Assembly: GCA_021186555.1 (NCBI GenBank)
Contig: JAJKFL010000007.1
Location: 29,169,177-29,233,176 of the forward strand
Direction: 5' to 3'
Source: Reticulitermes speratus
Lineage: Eukaryota > Arthropoda > Insecta > Blattodea > Rhinotermitidae
Length of the DNA: 64,000 bases
Part shown: positions 45,709-57,979 of the stretch, in pieces
How positions within the stretch are numbered: position 1 is the stretch's first letter
Layout: each line of letters starts with the position of its first letter
Notes under the pieces: generated by a model
The model's input: the letters and a program-made list of their open reading frames with translations, nothing else
Told to the model about the DNA's origin: nothing
The model's database searches: none
Translations under genes and position numbers: made by a program

Positions 45709-46140
45709 TGTGGACTCTGGTTCTCTCCCCACATCCACAATTTCTCCAAAATCCATAAATCAACCACCTTTGCTGCCCAGTGCCAGGCAGTTTGTAAATC
45801 CTACCTATGGCTAGCAATGATTATTCTTTAATTAATCCAAGTTTCTCTTCACCCCACTTCCTAAGGTTCTATAAAATGAATGTCTTGCATTTTTCTGCAG
45901 CCCAGTGCCAGGATCCTTGTCCATCCCTCATTGTTGGCCACCAGCAAGTTACTCAACTCATTTGAGTTTACTTTGTCTTCACCCAATTTCTACAGTTTCT
46001 CTAATATCCCTGTACTGTACCCCTCTGCTGCCAAGTGCCAGGCAGTGTGTCCAAAAGCATTTAGGGCTAACAGTATTTGCAGGTATAATTTCTCTTCCTT
46101 CATACATTCCAAAGCCTCTTTGAGTAACTCAGGATAAGTC
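45709..46140 (-). pseudogene. Decayed ankyrin-array remnant (counterpart of 9646-10090)
   Basis: The same degenerate 126-bp-type units and inactivating changes as in spacer A, with a short additional deletion near 46073. The relic therefore predates the duplication of the unit. Confidence 0.7.
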
Positions 46141-46639
46141 TTTTGAGGCACAGGTGCCAGATGGTACATTTGTCATGCTGTTTTTTGTATCACTAATCAA
46201 CAACTTCCAACTTCTTTCTGACAACATGGATGAAGTTAGCTCTCTCTTACTAAATCAGGTGTGCTGACGATGAAAACGACAGTAAATATATCGTAGCAAG
46301 TACTGATTTTATGTAATGGGGATCTGCTGTGAATTCATAAAAACTGATTACCATAGGCCTAACATAGAATCAATAAAGGGCTTGAGAGCACAAAGCACTT
46401 ACTTCATGCTTGAAAAACAATGAGAACAACATAGAAAATTCACGAATTAATACTTTTTAATAATATAATAATTTTAAAATAATTACAATATTATGACTAT
46501 TTTCATTCATATATTGCACTCAGTCAAATACCACATGAAAAGAAACTACTTAAAAATGCTAAGTTCTATTATCTTATGGCTACCTTCTTCTTTTATGGGA
46601 AATTTCATATTCTCTATGGAGAAACTAGAAGTAAACCCC

Positions 46640-47680
46640 AACCATAGCCAGATCTTACCTTCCTTGATATTGTTTCTCCATTTTGGCTCTATCTGATGAA
46701 AACCGTTCACTTTGTTCATCACTAACAGTTCCTAGGTTCTCCGAAAACAAGCTGAGGTGTGAGGGTAAGAAGTGAATTTTAATGCCATTTGGCATCCTAA
46801 CTTCTGCTAGTTTTGTAGCAGACTTTGTATGATTTCGGGGTAATCTTCCTCTTTTTTTGTTGCCCAGAAAGCAATGAAACAATAATTTGTACAATTTACA
46901 CACCACCAATCAGTGGAATTCAATTTCCTTTTGAAATTCTCATCAAACATAAATCATCTAATTTGTGGGCGGACTAAGATCCCTTGTTTAAGTTTGGCAT
47001 TACTGAGATCTCAAAACTTACTGCGCAAATAGAGGAAACCTTCACCACTTATGTCAAAGACTTTCACACAGTTCTTCACAAGCCCCAGCTTTATCTGTAA
47101 TGGAAGCAGAAGCACCTCTTCGGGATTCACCAAGGCAACATTCTTAACATTGTTTTCCAGGATCTTGCCAGGCTGGCCAGTCCTCTTAATGTAATGTTCT
47201 TTATTTGTTTGACTGTCCCACAAGCACAAAAAACAGCAATACATTGTATATCCCCTCTGAAGTCTGAGTAAATATCCAAACACCTTAAGATCCCCACATA
47301 CCTGCCAACAATGCTTCTTGTAGTTGATTGCATTTAGTAACAGTAACATAGTTTCATATGATTACTTCTTAGTCACTGAATGCGTGACAGGTATCAATAC
47401 TCCCATTATGTAATGAAACAGCTTTCAAGCTTAGTTTTGATGCATCAACTGAAAGTCTCCATCCTTTGGGATGGTGTGAAAATCCCAGTTCTTCCTTCAC
47501 GCCATTTACATCACTGCAAATGCAAAGGGAATCCTGCATTCTATAAAAACCTGGAAAATTTTCCATGCCTCTTCCTCACTAGGGATATTCTTATTTCTTC
47601 AGCCAGCAAGTTCCACTGCAGCAGTCTACATCCTAGAAGTTCTGGTTGCTGCTTTCAAAGAGTCAAGTTGTAAAGCAGAT
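46640..47680 (-). pseudogene. Relic of a repetitive arthropod protein, better preserved than in spacer A
   Basis: A 112-codon minus frame at 47349-47011 reads KKHCWQVCGDLKVFGYLL, RGYTMYCCFLCLWDSQTN and LPLQIKLGLVKNCVKVFD. Downstream are IKIHFLPSHLSLFSENLG and MEKQYQGR. Upstream is GWRLSVDASKLSLKAVSLHN. These blocks follow the order I recall for a repetitive arthropod protein of unknown function. Frameshifts remain between them. Spacer B has about 145 extra bases at 46470-46612, beyond its 3' end, compared with spacer A. Confidence 0.6.
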
Positions 47681-48109
47681 TATTTAGCTCACTTCTTGCA
47701 TGTGCATTGAGAAAGCGGGTAATACCACACATAACACCCTATCAAGGCCATGTCCAGGGAGGGAATGTTCAGGTAATGTATTTCACACTGGGAAATGAGT
47801 CAGCAATTTACCACAAACTCTCCCCTCTCATACTACAAGTGAGAGGGCACAAATTTAATAACAAGCAGAATATACCAGTTTTACATATTTGATGGACATT
47901 TTATTAGACAGCTATCCACTTTTTTTAAAAAAATGTGACATGATGGAATTTCTTATAATTATGAGCTTGAGAGAGCCTTGCAATGACATGTACAGAACAG
48001 GTTTTTTTCATCCATGCTGCCAAAACTCTTTATTCAATAGTGTAACAACACTTTTCAAATTCTTGCAGCTTTAGTGTAATTTTTAGTCAATTTCAACAGT
48101 ACCTTGATT

Positions 48110-48720
48110 ACTCAAGGTGGGTACTTCTACTGCCAGATGCCAGGCAGTTTGTCTATATTCATCTTCGGCTAGGTTCAGTTGCGCTTCTTCAAATGAAACA
48201 CACCATTTCTCTGAAGTCTCTTTGTAGCCAACCTGCACAGCTTCACAACAGGCAGTTTGTCCATACCTAACTGGATTAGCCACATGTCATCTTTGACATG
48301 TAGTTGCACTTGTTGAGCCCAACCAGTAGTTTCTCTGCAGTCTTCTCATGGCCATTCCCTGCAGGCAGTTATTTCCAGGCTTATTTTTAGACCAGCAACA
48401 GGTCATCTTTGAGGTTTAGTTGCACATCACTCACCCAACACCACAGTTTCTCTAACATCTTTATGTGGCCACTCTTTGCTGCCAGGTGGGTGACAGGCAG
48501 CTTGTCCCACACTGTCTCCTGATGGCACCAGGTTATTTATTGTGTCTGAATGCTCTGCTGTTTTCAGTCTATTGAATAAAAATCCAACAATATGGGCACT
48601 GCCTTCTTGTGCTGCTTGGTGTAATACTGTTTTATTCTACTCCTGTTAACTGGTTTTGTTTTCACATTCCATACAGTGTGTATTTGTTTTCCATATTGTT
48701 TTGGACAAACCTAGAGCTAG
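48110..48720 (-). pseudogene. Decayed ankyrin/post-NACHT remnant (counterpart of 11930-12560)
   Basis: Same order of blocks as in spacer A, with homology to gene Y's region 33450-33700 and several degenerate ankyrin units. No usable frame. Confidence 0.72.
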
Positions 48721-48895
48721 TAACTGTTGTCTGTCCTTCCCCAGTCACTGCACAACACCCCAACAAACACTGTACCTGCTGAATGTAATGCAACTGTTAA
48801 CCTGTTCAACTGATAACCATTATTTAATATTGTTTTCACCGTGCATCTCCGTGGTTTTTTGATAGCCATTAATTTAAAATCAGCATTGGTTGACC

Positions 48896-49062
48896 AAATG
48901 AAGGAGGGTGCAATGCATGGCATGTACTACACATGTGAGAAATGCATACAAAACTTTGTTACAAAACGTGAAGATACCACTTGGGAGGCATAAAGGCAAA
49001 ATATATATTGAAATGGATGTTTATACCATATGGTGTAAGTATGTGAACTGAATGTGTGTGTT
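48896..49062 (+). pseudogene. Degenerate LINE C-terminal fragment (counterpart of 12690-12862)
   Basis: The same sequence as in spacer A with further small deletions. The recognisable piece is IPLGRHKGK-like. Confidence 0.4.
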
Positions 49063-50765
49063 TTCAGGCTTCTGCCGCAGTGTAAATGAGATCTTCATTC
49101 TTCTGGGAAGTTACACAGCATAAGGCAGTTAGATACTGACGTTTCAGGAAAACCTAGTGGTCCCGCCTTCAAAGGTCAGGCAGCCCGAGTAGAATGCCAG
49201 AATCACTGGATGCACAGTTACATAGGGAATGGTGTGTGTGTGTTGGGGGGGGGGGGGGTGACTGGTTCTCTGAGAGAGTGACGCTGGCTAATAGGTTTAG
49301 TGGAACGTGGAGGGCTCATAAGTCATTTTGGTCATTAGGTTAAGGTTAGGCTAGGCTACTTTTAGGTTATGTATTTGTTTATTTACTTACTTGTTTGTTT
49401 GTTTGTATATTTATTTAATTATTTATTTATTTGCAGAAAGTAATGTTCTCCAAACAAACATTACATCCAGAATGTCCTCATTCATAACTGTAAGTGAAGA
49501 AAGGCAAAAGAAAGTAGGAAACTGTTATGGGTAGAAGAGCCATGGCTTCAATTTGACCCCTCACCTCCATCAATTATCTCTATTTAGGATGAAAATATGA
49601 ATGTTATTCCAAACCTTAAATTTTGAAATGTGGCTGGCAGTAGGCTACAATCCTTAGCAAGTTGGCTGAGCACTACCAGCCAGTTGATACCACGTCTGCA
49701 ATAGTTTCTTGTTGTTAGCACTTCAAAATCTTGATTCTCACTTGTTTTAAGTAAATGGAGCACTACCAAGAGACTGTCTCAAAACCACCACATTTGCCAC
49801 TTACATTTTCCCTGCAATTCAAAGCACATATATCACTGATATTCATGTCATTAGATTAATTCACTATTATATTCAGTCATATTGGTCATTACGTTATGTC
49901 AGGTTAGGTTAAGTTATTTATTTTTTTATGTTCAGCTTCCATAAAGAACAATAACGCGCTGAGTGACTTCTAGTTTCTCATGAGGGACTTATGTTAGGTC
50001 TCTATATTAGGCGATATAAATGAACGTTTTTGCAATGCTGAACACAAATATTGAACAGTCACAGTAAGTGGCAACAAACTCTCTCAAACAGTGCTGCCAA
50101 CATCATGCCCTACCCTTGATATCCTATGACATTTATTCATATAACTGCAATTAAGAGCACTTGCATTTATATAAATAACATCCTTAATGCACGGAATGCA
50201 AATAATATTCAGATCCTATGACCTATTCCTCATGTCTGTGTCTGATCGTGACGCCTCAATAAAGAAAAGGCCCTGGCCCACTAGGGGCTCTTCTGCCATG
50301 GAAAGAAAAAAGCCGCTACTCCTTACACTCCAACAGACACCTAACACACTGGCAATGTTACATTCACCATACCACTGATGGAGGCACCTTCATCCTTCAA
50401 ACTGTTGCACAACCCAATTAAATTGTAAATATGAGGTGCAGCTTATCACATCAAAGAGGACGCTCCTAGGAAATGGTGTGAAGATTCTGAAGTGTTACAT
50501 ACCTTTAGTACGGATACTACTCATGTACTGTCACAACGGACAGGAACGCAATTGCTTAATGCTACCTTCTCAGTTCAAACTCAGCTATACTGTTGTAGAA
50601 CCCTGGTTGTTAATCATCATGTGATACAATTTTGCCCGCAAAAGTGCCTTTCTCTGCCATCTATGTGCTACTAATGACAACCACAGAGCAGGCTATAGTA
50701 CGCACGTAGGCGCCGCAAGACCTTCCTTCTATGGGTCCACTGAACCTTTACCGGGGTGGTTTAAA
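49063..50765. other. Non-coding spacer with simple repeats and poly-G
   Basis: Counterpart of 12863-14561. Spacer B has a GTGTGTGT-G(n) tract at about 49232-49258 that is absent in spacer A. TTTG/TTTA repeats at about 49370-49435. No gene recognised. Confidence 0.4.
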
Positions 50766-51025
50766 CCTGCCAGTCGAGATGGACCTAGGTTAGCATCTAG
50801 GGTATGTCTCTGTTATAGCCTGTGTTCTCCATTTCAACAGAACCAGGCAGTCGAGATGGATGTTGGTTAGAGTTTAGGCTATGTCTCTCTTTAAACCTGC
50901 CAGGCTAGATGGATGAGGGTTAGGGTTTAGTCTATATCTCTGGTATAGTCTGTGCTCTCCGTTTCAACCGACCCAGCCAGTCCAGACAGATGTTGATTAC
51001 GGTTTAGGCTATATCTCTGTTTATA
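50766..51025. repeat. Higher-order minisatellite (counterpart of 14562-14821)
   Basis: Two 130-bp dimers of 77- and 53-bp monomers, the same length and phase as in spacer A. Confidence 0.72.
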
Positions 51026-51169
51026 GTCATCGCTGACGTCTGCCAGAGGAGGGATACATGCATCACAGTAAAATCATACTATCGCCTTCGTGGATCCATG
51101 CACTGGAAAGCAGACAAATATGATTCAGGCCACATGGAAACATGTTAAAGTTGTTAATTTAACATTGTG

Positions 51170-51290
51170 TTCACCGTGCATCTTAATATTAATATTTAGT
51201 TCTTCAACCAACGAATGCACATATAAATAACATTTCACTACACCCTACGTATGTTTCGGCCTTAATTTGGCCATCATCAGGGGCACCTTG
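51170..51290. repeat. Dispersed repeat motif (counterpart of 14960-15085)
   Basis: TTCACCGTGCATCTT and CGTATGTTTCGGCC followed by GGCCATCATCAGGGGC. The same unnamed family as the motifs in the 8.3-kb foldback. Confidence 0.45.
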
Positions 51291-51394
51291 TTAAGTACAC
51301 TTCACTGATCACTGTCCATTTGGCACTGTCACTTAACTATTATTCCGCTAATGTTAATATTTACACTGAAAGTCACAAGTATATAAGGTTTTGC

Positions 51395-52365
51395 ACTTAA
51401 TTTTCTGAATTTCTGTGTTTTTCTTTATAGCATGTATGTTTCTGCCCAATATATTAACATCAGCAGCATAAACTAGAAGCTTATGTGTACCACTTAATTC
51501 CAAGCCTTCCTGGTTTGCCTGAACCCTCCTAATGGCATATTTCAAAGCAAAGTTGAAAAGCAGTGGTGATAAAGCATCTCCTTGTTTCAAACCATTCTTA
51601 ATAGGAAATGTCAGACAAATGTTTGCCTACCCAGACTCTGCTATAGGTTTCATTTAGATACATTTATACTAGCCTTACTAGTTTCATAGGTATACCAAAT
51701 TCAATGAGAATATTATACAAGACCTCCCTCCTAACTGAATCATAGGCTTTCTTGAAGTCTATAAATAGCTGATGCACTGCCTCATTGTATTCCCATTTTT
51801 TCTCAAGTATTTGACGAATGCAGAATATATGATCAGTAGTTGAACTGTTACGTTTAAATCCACACTGATGCTCCCCAATAATTTCCTCTGCATATGGAGT
51901 TAACCTTGACAAAAGTATGATGGATAGAATTTTGTATATGGCTGACAAAAGTGATATGCCTTGATAATTACTGCAATCTGTTTTATCACCCTTCTTATAA
52001 ATAGGTACGATTGACTCCTTCCACTGCTCAGGCAATTCCTCTTTAATTCAAATAGAATTAATAAGTTTATGGATCTCAGAACGAATCAGTTCTGCTGGAA
52101 TTTGATCAATACCTGGTGATTTGTCCCTTTTTTGCTTTTCAATAGCCATCTCAACCTCACAGGCACTGGTGGCTCTGCTGCATATATTTCAGTCTAACAT
52201 CCTTAGTCCCATGTACATTCAATAGCTAAAAGAAATGATTCCTCCACCTAGCCACAATACTGTGGGAGTCTACAATTAGATCACCCTTCTCGTCCTTTAC
52301 TACTTTAGTTCTAGGCTGGTAACACTTCTTAAGTCTTTGGCGCCCCTATACACCAGTACCTTCAT
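51395..52365 (-). mobile_element. RTE-type LINE fragment (counterpart of 15185-16150)
   Basis: The longest open part (52035-51664) reads [50 protein letters not shown] and [10 protein letters not shown]. The next frame reads [18 protein letters not shown] and [10 protein letters not shown] in place of YADD. Fewer frame breaks than in spacer A in the central part. Confidence 0.85.
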
Positions 52366-52530
52366 CTAAATTGATTTTCCTTCCCTGGTGTACCTACACT
52401 GCAGTAGAGCCAAAAACTGTACACACATAAGCAATTATAAGTGAACAAAAAATGCATATAAATTTTAACACAGAATACTTCATTGTTGAATTAAAGGTAA
52501 AACATTTACGGTTGCACCCTCTATTAAACT

Positions 52531-52798
52531 AGCTCAGTTGGTATAGCGACTCGCTACGAGCTGGACGTTCCGGGGATCGAATCCCGGTGGGGGCAAGATT
52601 TCCAGCACTGATCCAGACCGGCCCTGGGGACCACCCAGCCTCCTGTACAATGGGTACCGGGTCATTCCCGTAAAGCGGCCGGGGCGTGGCGTTGACCACC
52701 CACCCCCATCTAGCGCCGAGGTTAAAGAAAGAGTAGAGCTATACCACTACTCCCCCTCTGGACCTACATGGCCTGTTCTGGGGTGAACATTACCTTTA
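52531..52798 (+). mobile_element. tRNA-derived SINE (counterpart of 16319-16587)
   Basis: Head AGCTCAGTTGGTATAGCGAC and GGGATCGAATCCCGG, body as in spacer A. The flanking direct repeats, CCTCTATTAAACT on the left and CCCTATATTAAACC on the right, have begun to diverge. Confidence 0.85.
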
Positions 52799-53245
52799 CC
52801 CTATATTAAACCCTTGATACTTACTGCCATAACCCACACCTCTACCAACCACGTTGCGCAACGTTGTGTACTGCACGTATCATGGATCAATCCTAATCCG
52901 TGGAAACGCGCCAAACTGTACTGCCTGCCTACCATTGATGCGACACTATTGGGACCAAAGTCTTACGTATAAGTTGCATCACTTGCACAGATGATGTAGA
53001 AATTGGGTGTGTTGACCACAGATTAATATCTCTTGAAGGTGGTGACCATAGATTTTTCTTTTGCGTGGTGAAGAGCCCCGCGGCAGACGCACCGCAGCCT
53101 TAAGGCTTTTTGTGGAACCCTGTGATGAAGATGAGCAGTTTTTTTTACCAAGTTTACCAAATAATGGAGCACCAGTGGAATGAAATTGACAGAGAAAAAC
53201 CTGTCCCAGTGGCACTTTATCCACCACAAACCCGACATGGACCAA

Positions 53246-53838
53246 GGCCGTGGTCAGAGTGGCGCCGATATCGGCCGAACTCGCCCGATCTTTTCAAACC
53301 AGTTGGAAGGCACGTGCTTGGTCTCAATACAACCGACCTTGTCGGCCGATTACAACCGATGTAGCAGATCGGTCGAATTCAATTCAGTTTGTTTTTTTTC
53401 GGCCGATTATGACATAAATCATGATGGACTGCGAAACATTAATTAGTTTGGTTCAGGAAAGGAGAAGTTTATGGGATGTACAAGATAAACAGTACCACAA
53501 CAGAGATGTTGCCAGGAAGCTGTGGGCTGAAATAGCAATAATTTCCTTCTTCATTCTAAAATACTCGTAAAATTTGTCCGCTTGTTCAAGCAGTGTACGA
53601 TACTCGCCGAATTCTTCTCGAGATACATAAATTTCATTCACATGGAATCTTTTTCTTTTCAATAACAAATATCTTAACACAGAACTCGTCTCCAAACACA
53701 GAAATGTTGGAACGTCCATTCTGCCGACAACTGACAAAGTAAAGTCGGTACTGTGACCAAGCTGTCGGCCGATTTAAATCGGCCGACGTCGGACGAAAAT
53801 GTCTGACGACCGATGTCGGCTCCACTCTGACCACGGCC
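53246..53838. mobile_element. Non-autonomous Harbinger-like element (counterpart of 17036-17627)
   Basis: Ends GGCCGTGGTCAGAGTGG and CCACTCTGACCACGGCC match perfectly here. The MADF-like start (plus) and the transposase-like N-terminus (minus, SREEFGEYRTLLEQADKFY) are both retained and both truncated. Same insertion as in spacer A. Confidence 0.7.
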
Positions 53839-54920
53839 TTAGGGCCACGTGAGAATACTCACAATTTAAAACCCACATTTGTTTCAGTAATTATGAAATA
53901 ACTGTTGGGTAACCACATTGGGAAGCTGCTCACCAAACACTGAGATCCCGAAGCCCACCTCTAAGGTGGTCATTAAAAAGTCTACAACCACAACAGACCA
54001 GGAATTCGTGAAATCGTCCACACATAAATTCTCATTTAAGCAGTTGGTGTACCTCATATTTCAATTGTTGATGAAGGCAAGAGCAGTTGTTTAGCATTAC
54101 AAAAATATAATTGTTCATAAACTCACCACTGATTACGATCATTTCATGTGGATGTCCGAAGGTATTTCTACCAGCGTTAGGTTGAGGTCTTTGCACTTCT
54201 AGGATGTTACGCAGCTTGTGTTGTTAGTTACGCATGTTTCGGAACAGTCCAACGGTCCCAACTCCCAAGGGTCAGTGCAATCCTACAACATGCACTGCTT
54301 GACCCTGGAAAATGGGACTGTCAGGCTGTACCGAAACGTCGGTAACTAGTTGCCAACGTTGCATAACATCCCAGAAGAGCGAAGACCACCACTACACCGC
54401 GGGGGAGGACTGAAATCTTGCAATCTTAGGTTATTAAATGTTCTTTTGTGCGAAAAATGTATAAGTTCAGGTCCGATACAGCAATGCCGAAGATAATCAC
54501 TGAACAATATTGTATGTGGTTACACCGTATACAGCAGCAGTAACACCGACATAACAAAGAGTTTCGTGATCTATATAATCTAACCTCTATGTTTTCTCAG
54601 ATGAAGGATGTGGTATCAAAATGGTTGGTCAACCCTATCCCACAACTCAATGGCATTCATCAGACTGACTGCCATCTTCACACTTATGTTCATATTAGGA
54701 ACCCGTAATTTTCGTACTATTTGTCTCAGGCTGCTGTATTGCGACACACATCACCTTTTCAGGGTTGTGACTTGCCACAGTGACTGCACTGTGACATACT
54801 GCAGAGTGCTGCGATTCCCAAAAGCTATAGCAAACACACTCCATGCAAGGTTTCAAGCAACAGGTAAATACCTGGTTAAAACACTGGTTACTTCCATGCC
54901 ACATGGTAAGAAATCTGCAG
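53839..54920. other. Non-coding spacer with dispersed repeat end
   Basis: Counterpart of 17628-18715. Includes the same GTACCGAAACGTCGGTAACT repeat near 54328. Ends at the deletion junction at about 54924. Confidence 0.4.
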
Positions 54921-54924
54921 GGGA

Positions 54925-55370
54925 CAGAACAGAAGACGAGGGATGCTGACATTGCTCTAGCGGTGTGCGGCCTTGCGTTGTCGTGCAGTAAGGTGACGCC
55001 GCGTGTCAGCATCCCTCGTCTTCTGTTCTGAATTTAACGTCTAAGCCTTTTCAGTGTTTCACAATATGCCGCAGAGTTTATGGTGGTCCCGTGAGGCATA
55101 AAATCAACCAGAAGAACCCCCTTTCGTAAAAAACAAAAAAAATAGGTGAAAAACGAAGTCACTGCATGGTTGCGTGCACTGGCGGCGGAGCTCTATGTCA
55201 TCGGAATACAAAACCTCGTACCCAGGCTAAACAAATGCCTTGACAAAGGTGGTGATTATGTTGAAAAATAGCTAAAGGTGTGTGTTAAGGGTTTTTTCAC
55301 TCGATTTTGTTAATAAATATTTTTTAAAAATTTTATTGCGTTTGTATCTTTACTTTCTGGATAACCCATG
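54925..55370. mobile_element. Right part of the mariner-derived foldback, left arm deleted
   Basis: It retains about 27 bp of the left arm's inner end, the centre and the whole right arm, ending in CTTTCTGGATAACCCATG next to TA. The left terminal repeat and most of the left arm are missing. A transposon does not insert as half an element, so spacer B has lost sequence rather than spacer A gained it. Confidence 0.85.
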
Positions 55371-55660
55371 TATAACAGTTCACTACTGTGTTCACAATGA
55401 ACCACCACTGGACACTAGTGAGGAAAAATGAACTCTCACCCTATGTATTTTAAAATAAATTTTGATTTCATTCTCCCATCTATACATAAGTCTCCAAAAT
55501 AATATCATCCCTTCAGATTTCTTGTCCACAATTTTATGCTATTCTCATTTCCCCCAATACGAAGCTTCTTGACTTGCATTGCTGCTTTCATTTACTACTA
55601 GAAGAATAGTAGAAACTGCAGACAATCATCTTTCAAGCACCCAGATAACATGCAAAACAT

Positions 55661-55787
55661 CCAGACCAGCTCCAAAGGCCAGCCAGCCTCCTATAAATTG
55701 GGTACCACAGGTTCATTCCTCCATGGTAAGGTGGCTGCAGCCTTATGCTCACCATGCACTACCTAGGTTAAGAATGCATGAAGCTAG
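55661..55787 (+). mobile_element. Degraded SINE body fragment (counterpart of 22834-22960)
   Basis: CCAGCCAGCCTCCTATAAAT and GGGTACCACAGG retained; the tRNA head is not recognisable. Confidence 0.6.
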
Positions 55788-56313
55788 ACAGCCACTCCAA
55801 CATACATCTTAATGGCATGCAAAAGGGCAACTTAAACTTTTGTCACACAGTTATGTTGTACATCGCTGCCTACAATACATTTAACGAAGTTGGCTTTACT
55901 TTCATCTTCAGTCCGTTATTATTATGCTCACAGACATCTTTATACTTTTAAGTGTGACATCCCATCATGATATAAATATGCAAAGGTAAAGACAGTACCG
56001 TCAATCACTACAAACTTCACATATTAAGTAAGTTGAAATTCATTAAGTTACATGTTTCAGCTCATCTACAAAACAGCCATAGTCAGGCAGTACGATACAA
56101 AGGAAAAATTATGCACGTGTTACAACTTCTCAAATTCTTTTATTATTTGTTTTGACATCTCATTTTGTAAATCATAAGACACTTACGCACTATATGATGA
56201 GCTGAAAATTAATGGGTACAGGATAAATGTACACAATAGTAATCAATTAAAAGTTTATAGTATTTGTAATTATAATAATTACAATAGTATATATATTATT
56301 AAAATTGCTAGAA
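55788..56313. other. Non-coding spacer
   Basis: AT-rich counterpart of 22961-23490. No integrase or LTR seen. Confidence 0.45.
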
Positions 56314-57780
56314 TTATAAATATTGACGGTCAGTGTTCACAGTGACTTTATGGCAGTAAATGTAAATTCTGAATTTCTGGAGAGCATAGACTATTGCCAG
56401 GAGTTCTACTTTACAGGTTGTACACCTCTGCTCAGTTGGCGTGAGGATATGCGAAGCCGTAGATATGATGTTGATCCGGCCGTCTTTATTCTCTTGCATT
56501 TGGACCGTTCCTATCGCCTTTGCACTCCCGTTGGTGCTGATAATATAATCTCGAGTGTCATCTGGCTGCGCGATAGGCGAATTTCTCCCTCAGTTCTTCA
56601 AACGCTCTTTGCCAAGTGGATGTCCAGCTCCACTTGCTCCCTTTGCGCAGAAGTGTCAATAAGGGCGCCACATATTGTGAGTAGTTCACGATGAATTGCT
56701 GGTGGAAGTTGCTAGTGCCTAAGAATCTCCTTAGTTGTTTCTGGTTTCTTGGCTGAGGGTACCAAAGAAGGCCTTCGACTCTCTGCGGATCCGGACGTTA
56801 TGTGCGGTCGCTGATAATTAAACCCAAAAACTTTATCTCAGGCCTGCAGAAGTGACACTTGCTGGCATTTATAGTGAAGCCCGCAGAAGTACGGAATCCA
56901 GTGTTGCCAAATAATCCTCGAACTCAGGACTGTGGAGGACAATGTCGTCTGCATACGTAATCACGTTCTTCTCATCTCCCAACACTCTTTGTAAAGCCCT
57001 TATGAATGCTGAAAGGGACATCTTGTACCCATATGGAACCACAGTAAATTGGAAAACGTCCTTTTCAAAATTAAAAGCTGTCCAATTTCTCGAAGGTTTA
57101 GCCAGTGGTACCTGAAGAAAACCTGAACTGAGATCCAAAGCTGTAATACATTTAGAACCATGAAAGCTTTGTAAAAGTTCTCTGATCGGTGCGACTTTAA
57201 CCCTGTCCGGGGTCATCAATTTATTCACGCCCCTTGCGTCTACTCATACCCGGGTTGCTTTATTTTCTCGATGCACAATTGTGAGTGGATTTACAAAAGC
57301 TGAGTAAGATTCTTCTAATATGCCATCATTTATCATGTCTTGTATTCGGGCTCTGACTTGATCATGCAAAGCAAATGCAATGGTTCTTGAGCTGCCTGAT
57401 TTAGGTAACTTGCCTACAATATTAAAAGGTATCCAAACCCTGTGCATTTCCCTGGCGGCTTGGTGAGGTGTCGCTGGTATTTTATTAATACTACCATTAA
57501 CTGATTGCGTTGTGTTTAATTTAGTTTTATAATACTCGTTTATTATAGTCTTCACTTGGTTAGGTGTAATAACCCTGTCATCTGGTGTATCATTCATGGC
57601 GCTATTTGTCTGATACGTGTCACTAGTGACAGTCCTGAAGCAGTTCACGGTAGTGTCACGCGTCGCATCCTCAATCACGTCCATGTCCTTACTTTCAATC
57701 TCATGAATCAGTTCGCCATCTCTGTGGCCTTCATTGCCCTTCGCAATGTAAGAAACTGGCACGCACGACTCAGTGTGCAT
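56314..57780 (-). pseudogene. Ty3/gypsy-like pol relic with RT motif intact
   Basis: On the minus strand 57780-57244 reads a linker and the start of RT (KLPKSGSSRTIAFALHDQ, GILEESYSAFVNPLTIVH) up to a TGA stop also present in spacer A. 57228-56869 continues VAPIRELLQSFHGSKCITA, LDLSSGFLQVPLAKPSRNW, PYGYKMSLSAFIRALQRVLG and ITYADDIVLHSPEFEDYL, with the catalytic YADD kept. RNase H (ILTPTEQRCTTCKVELLAI and VNTDRQYL) is at 56499-56314. Shared stops and frameshifts show the element was already inactive when the unit duplicated. No integrase or LTRs recognised. Confidence 0.82.
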
Positions 57781-57979
57781 CCCTTGACCGTGGTCGGCGG
57801 CACAAGCATCATCACAGGCACACCGGCTCTGTCGAACTGTATCATATTCATTACAACATACAGTACCATAACATCACAACACTTAGTCAGAGATTCACGA
57901 CAACCCGCACTTCCTTGTCGCTAACTATACTAGCTTCACTGACTACAGCACGGTGCTCATCACACGTTGCCAGGCCTAT

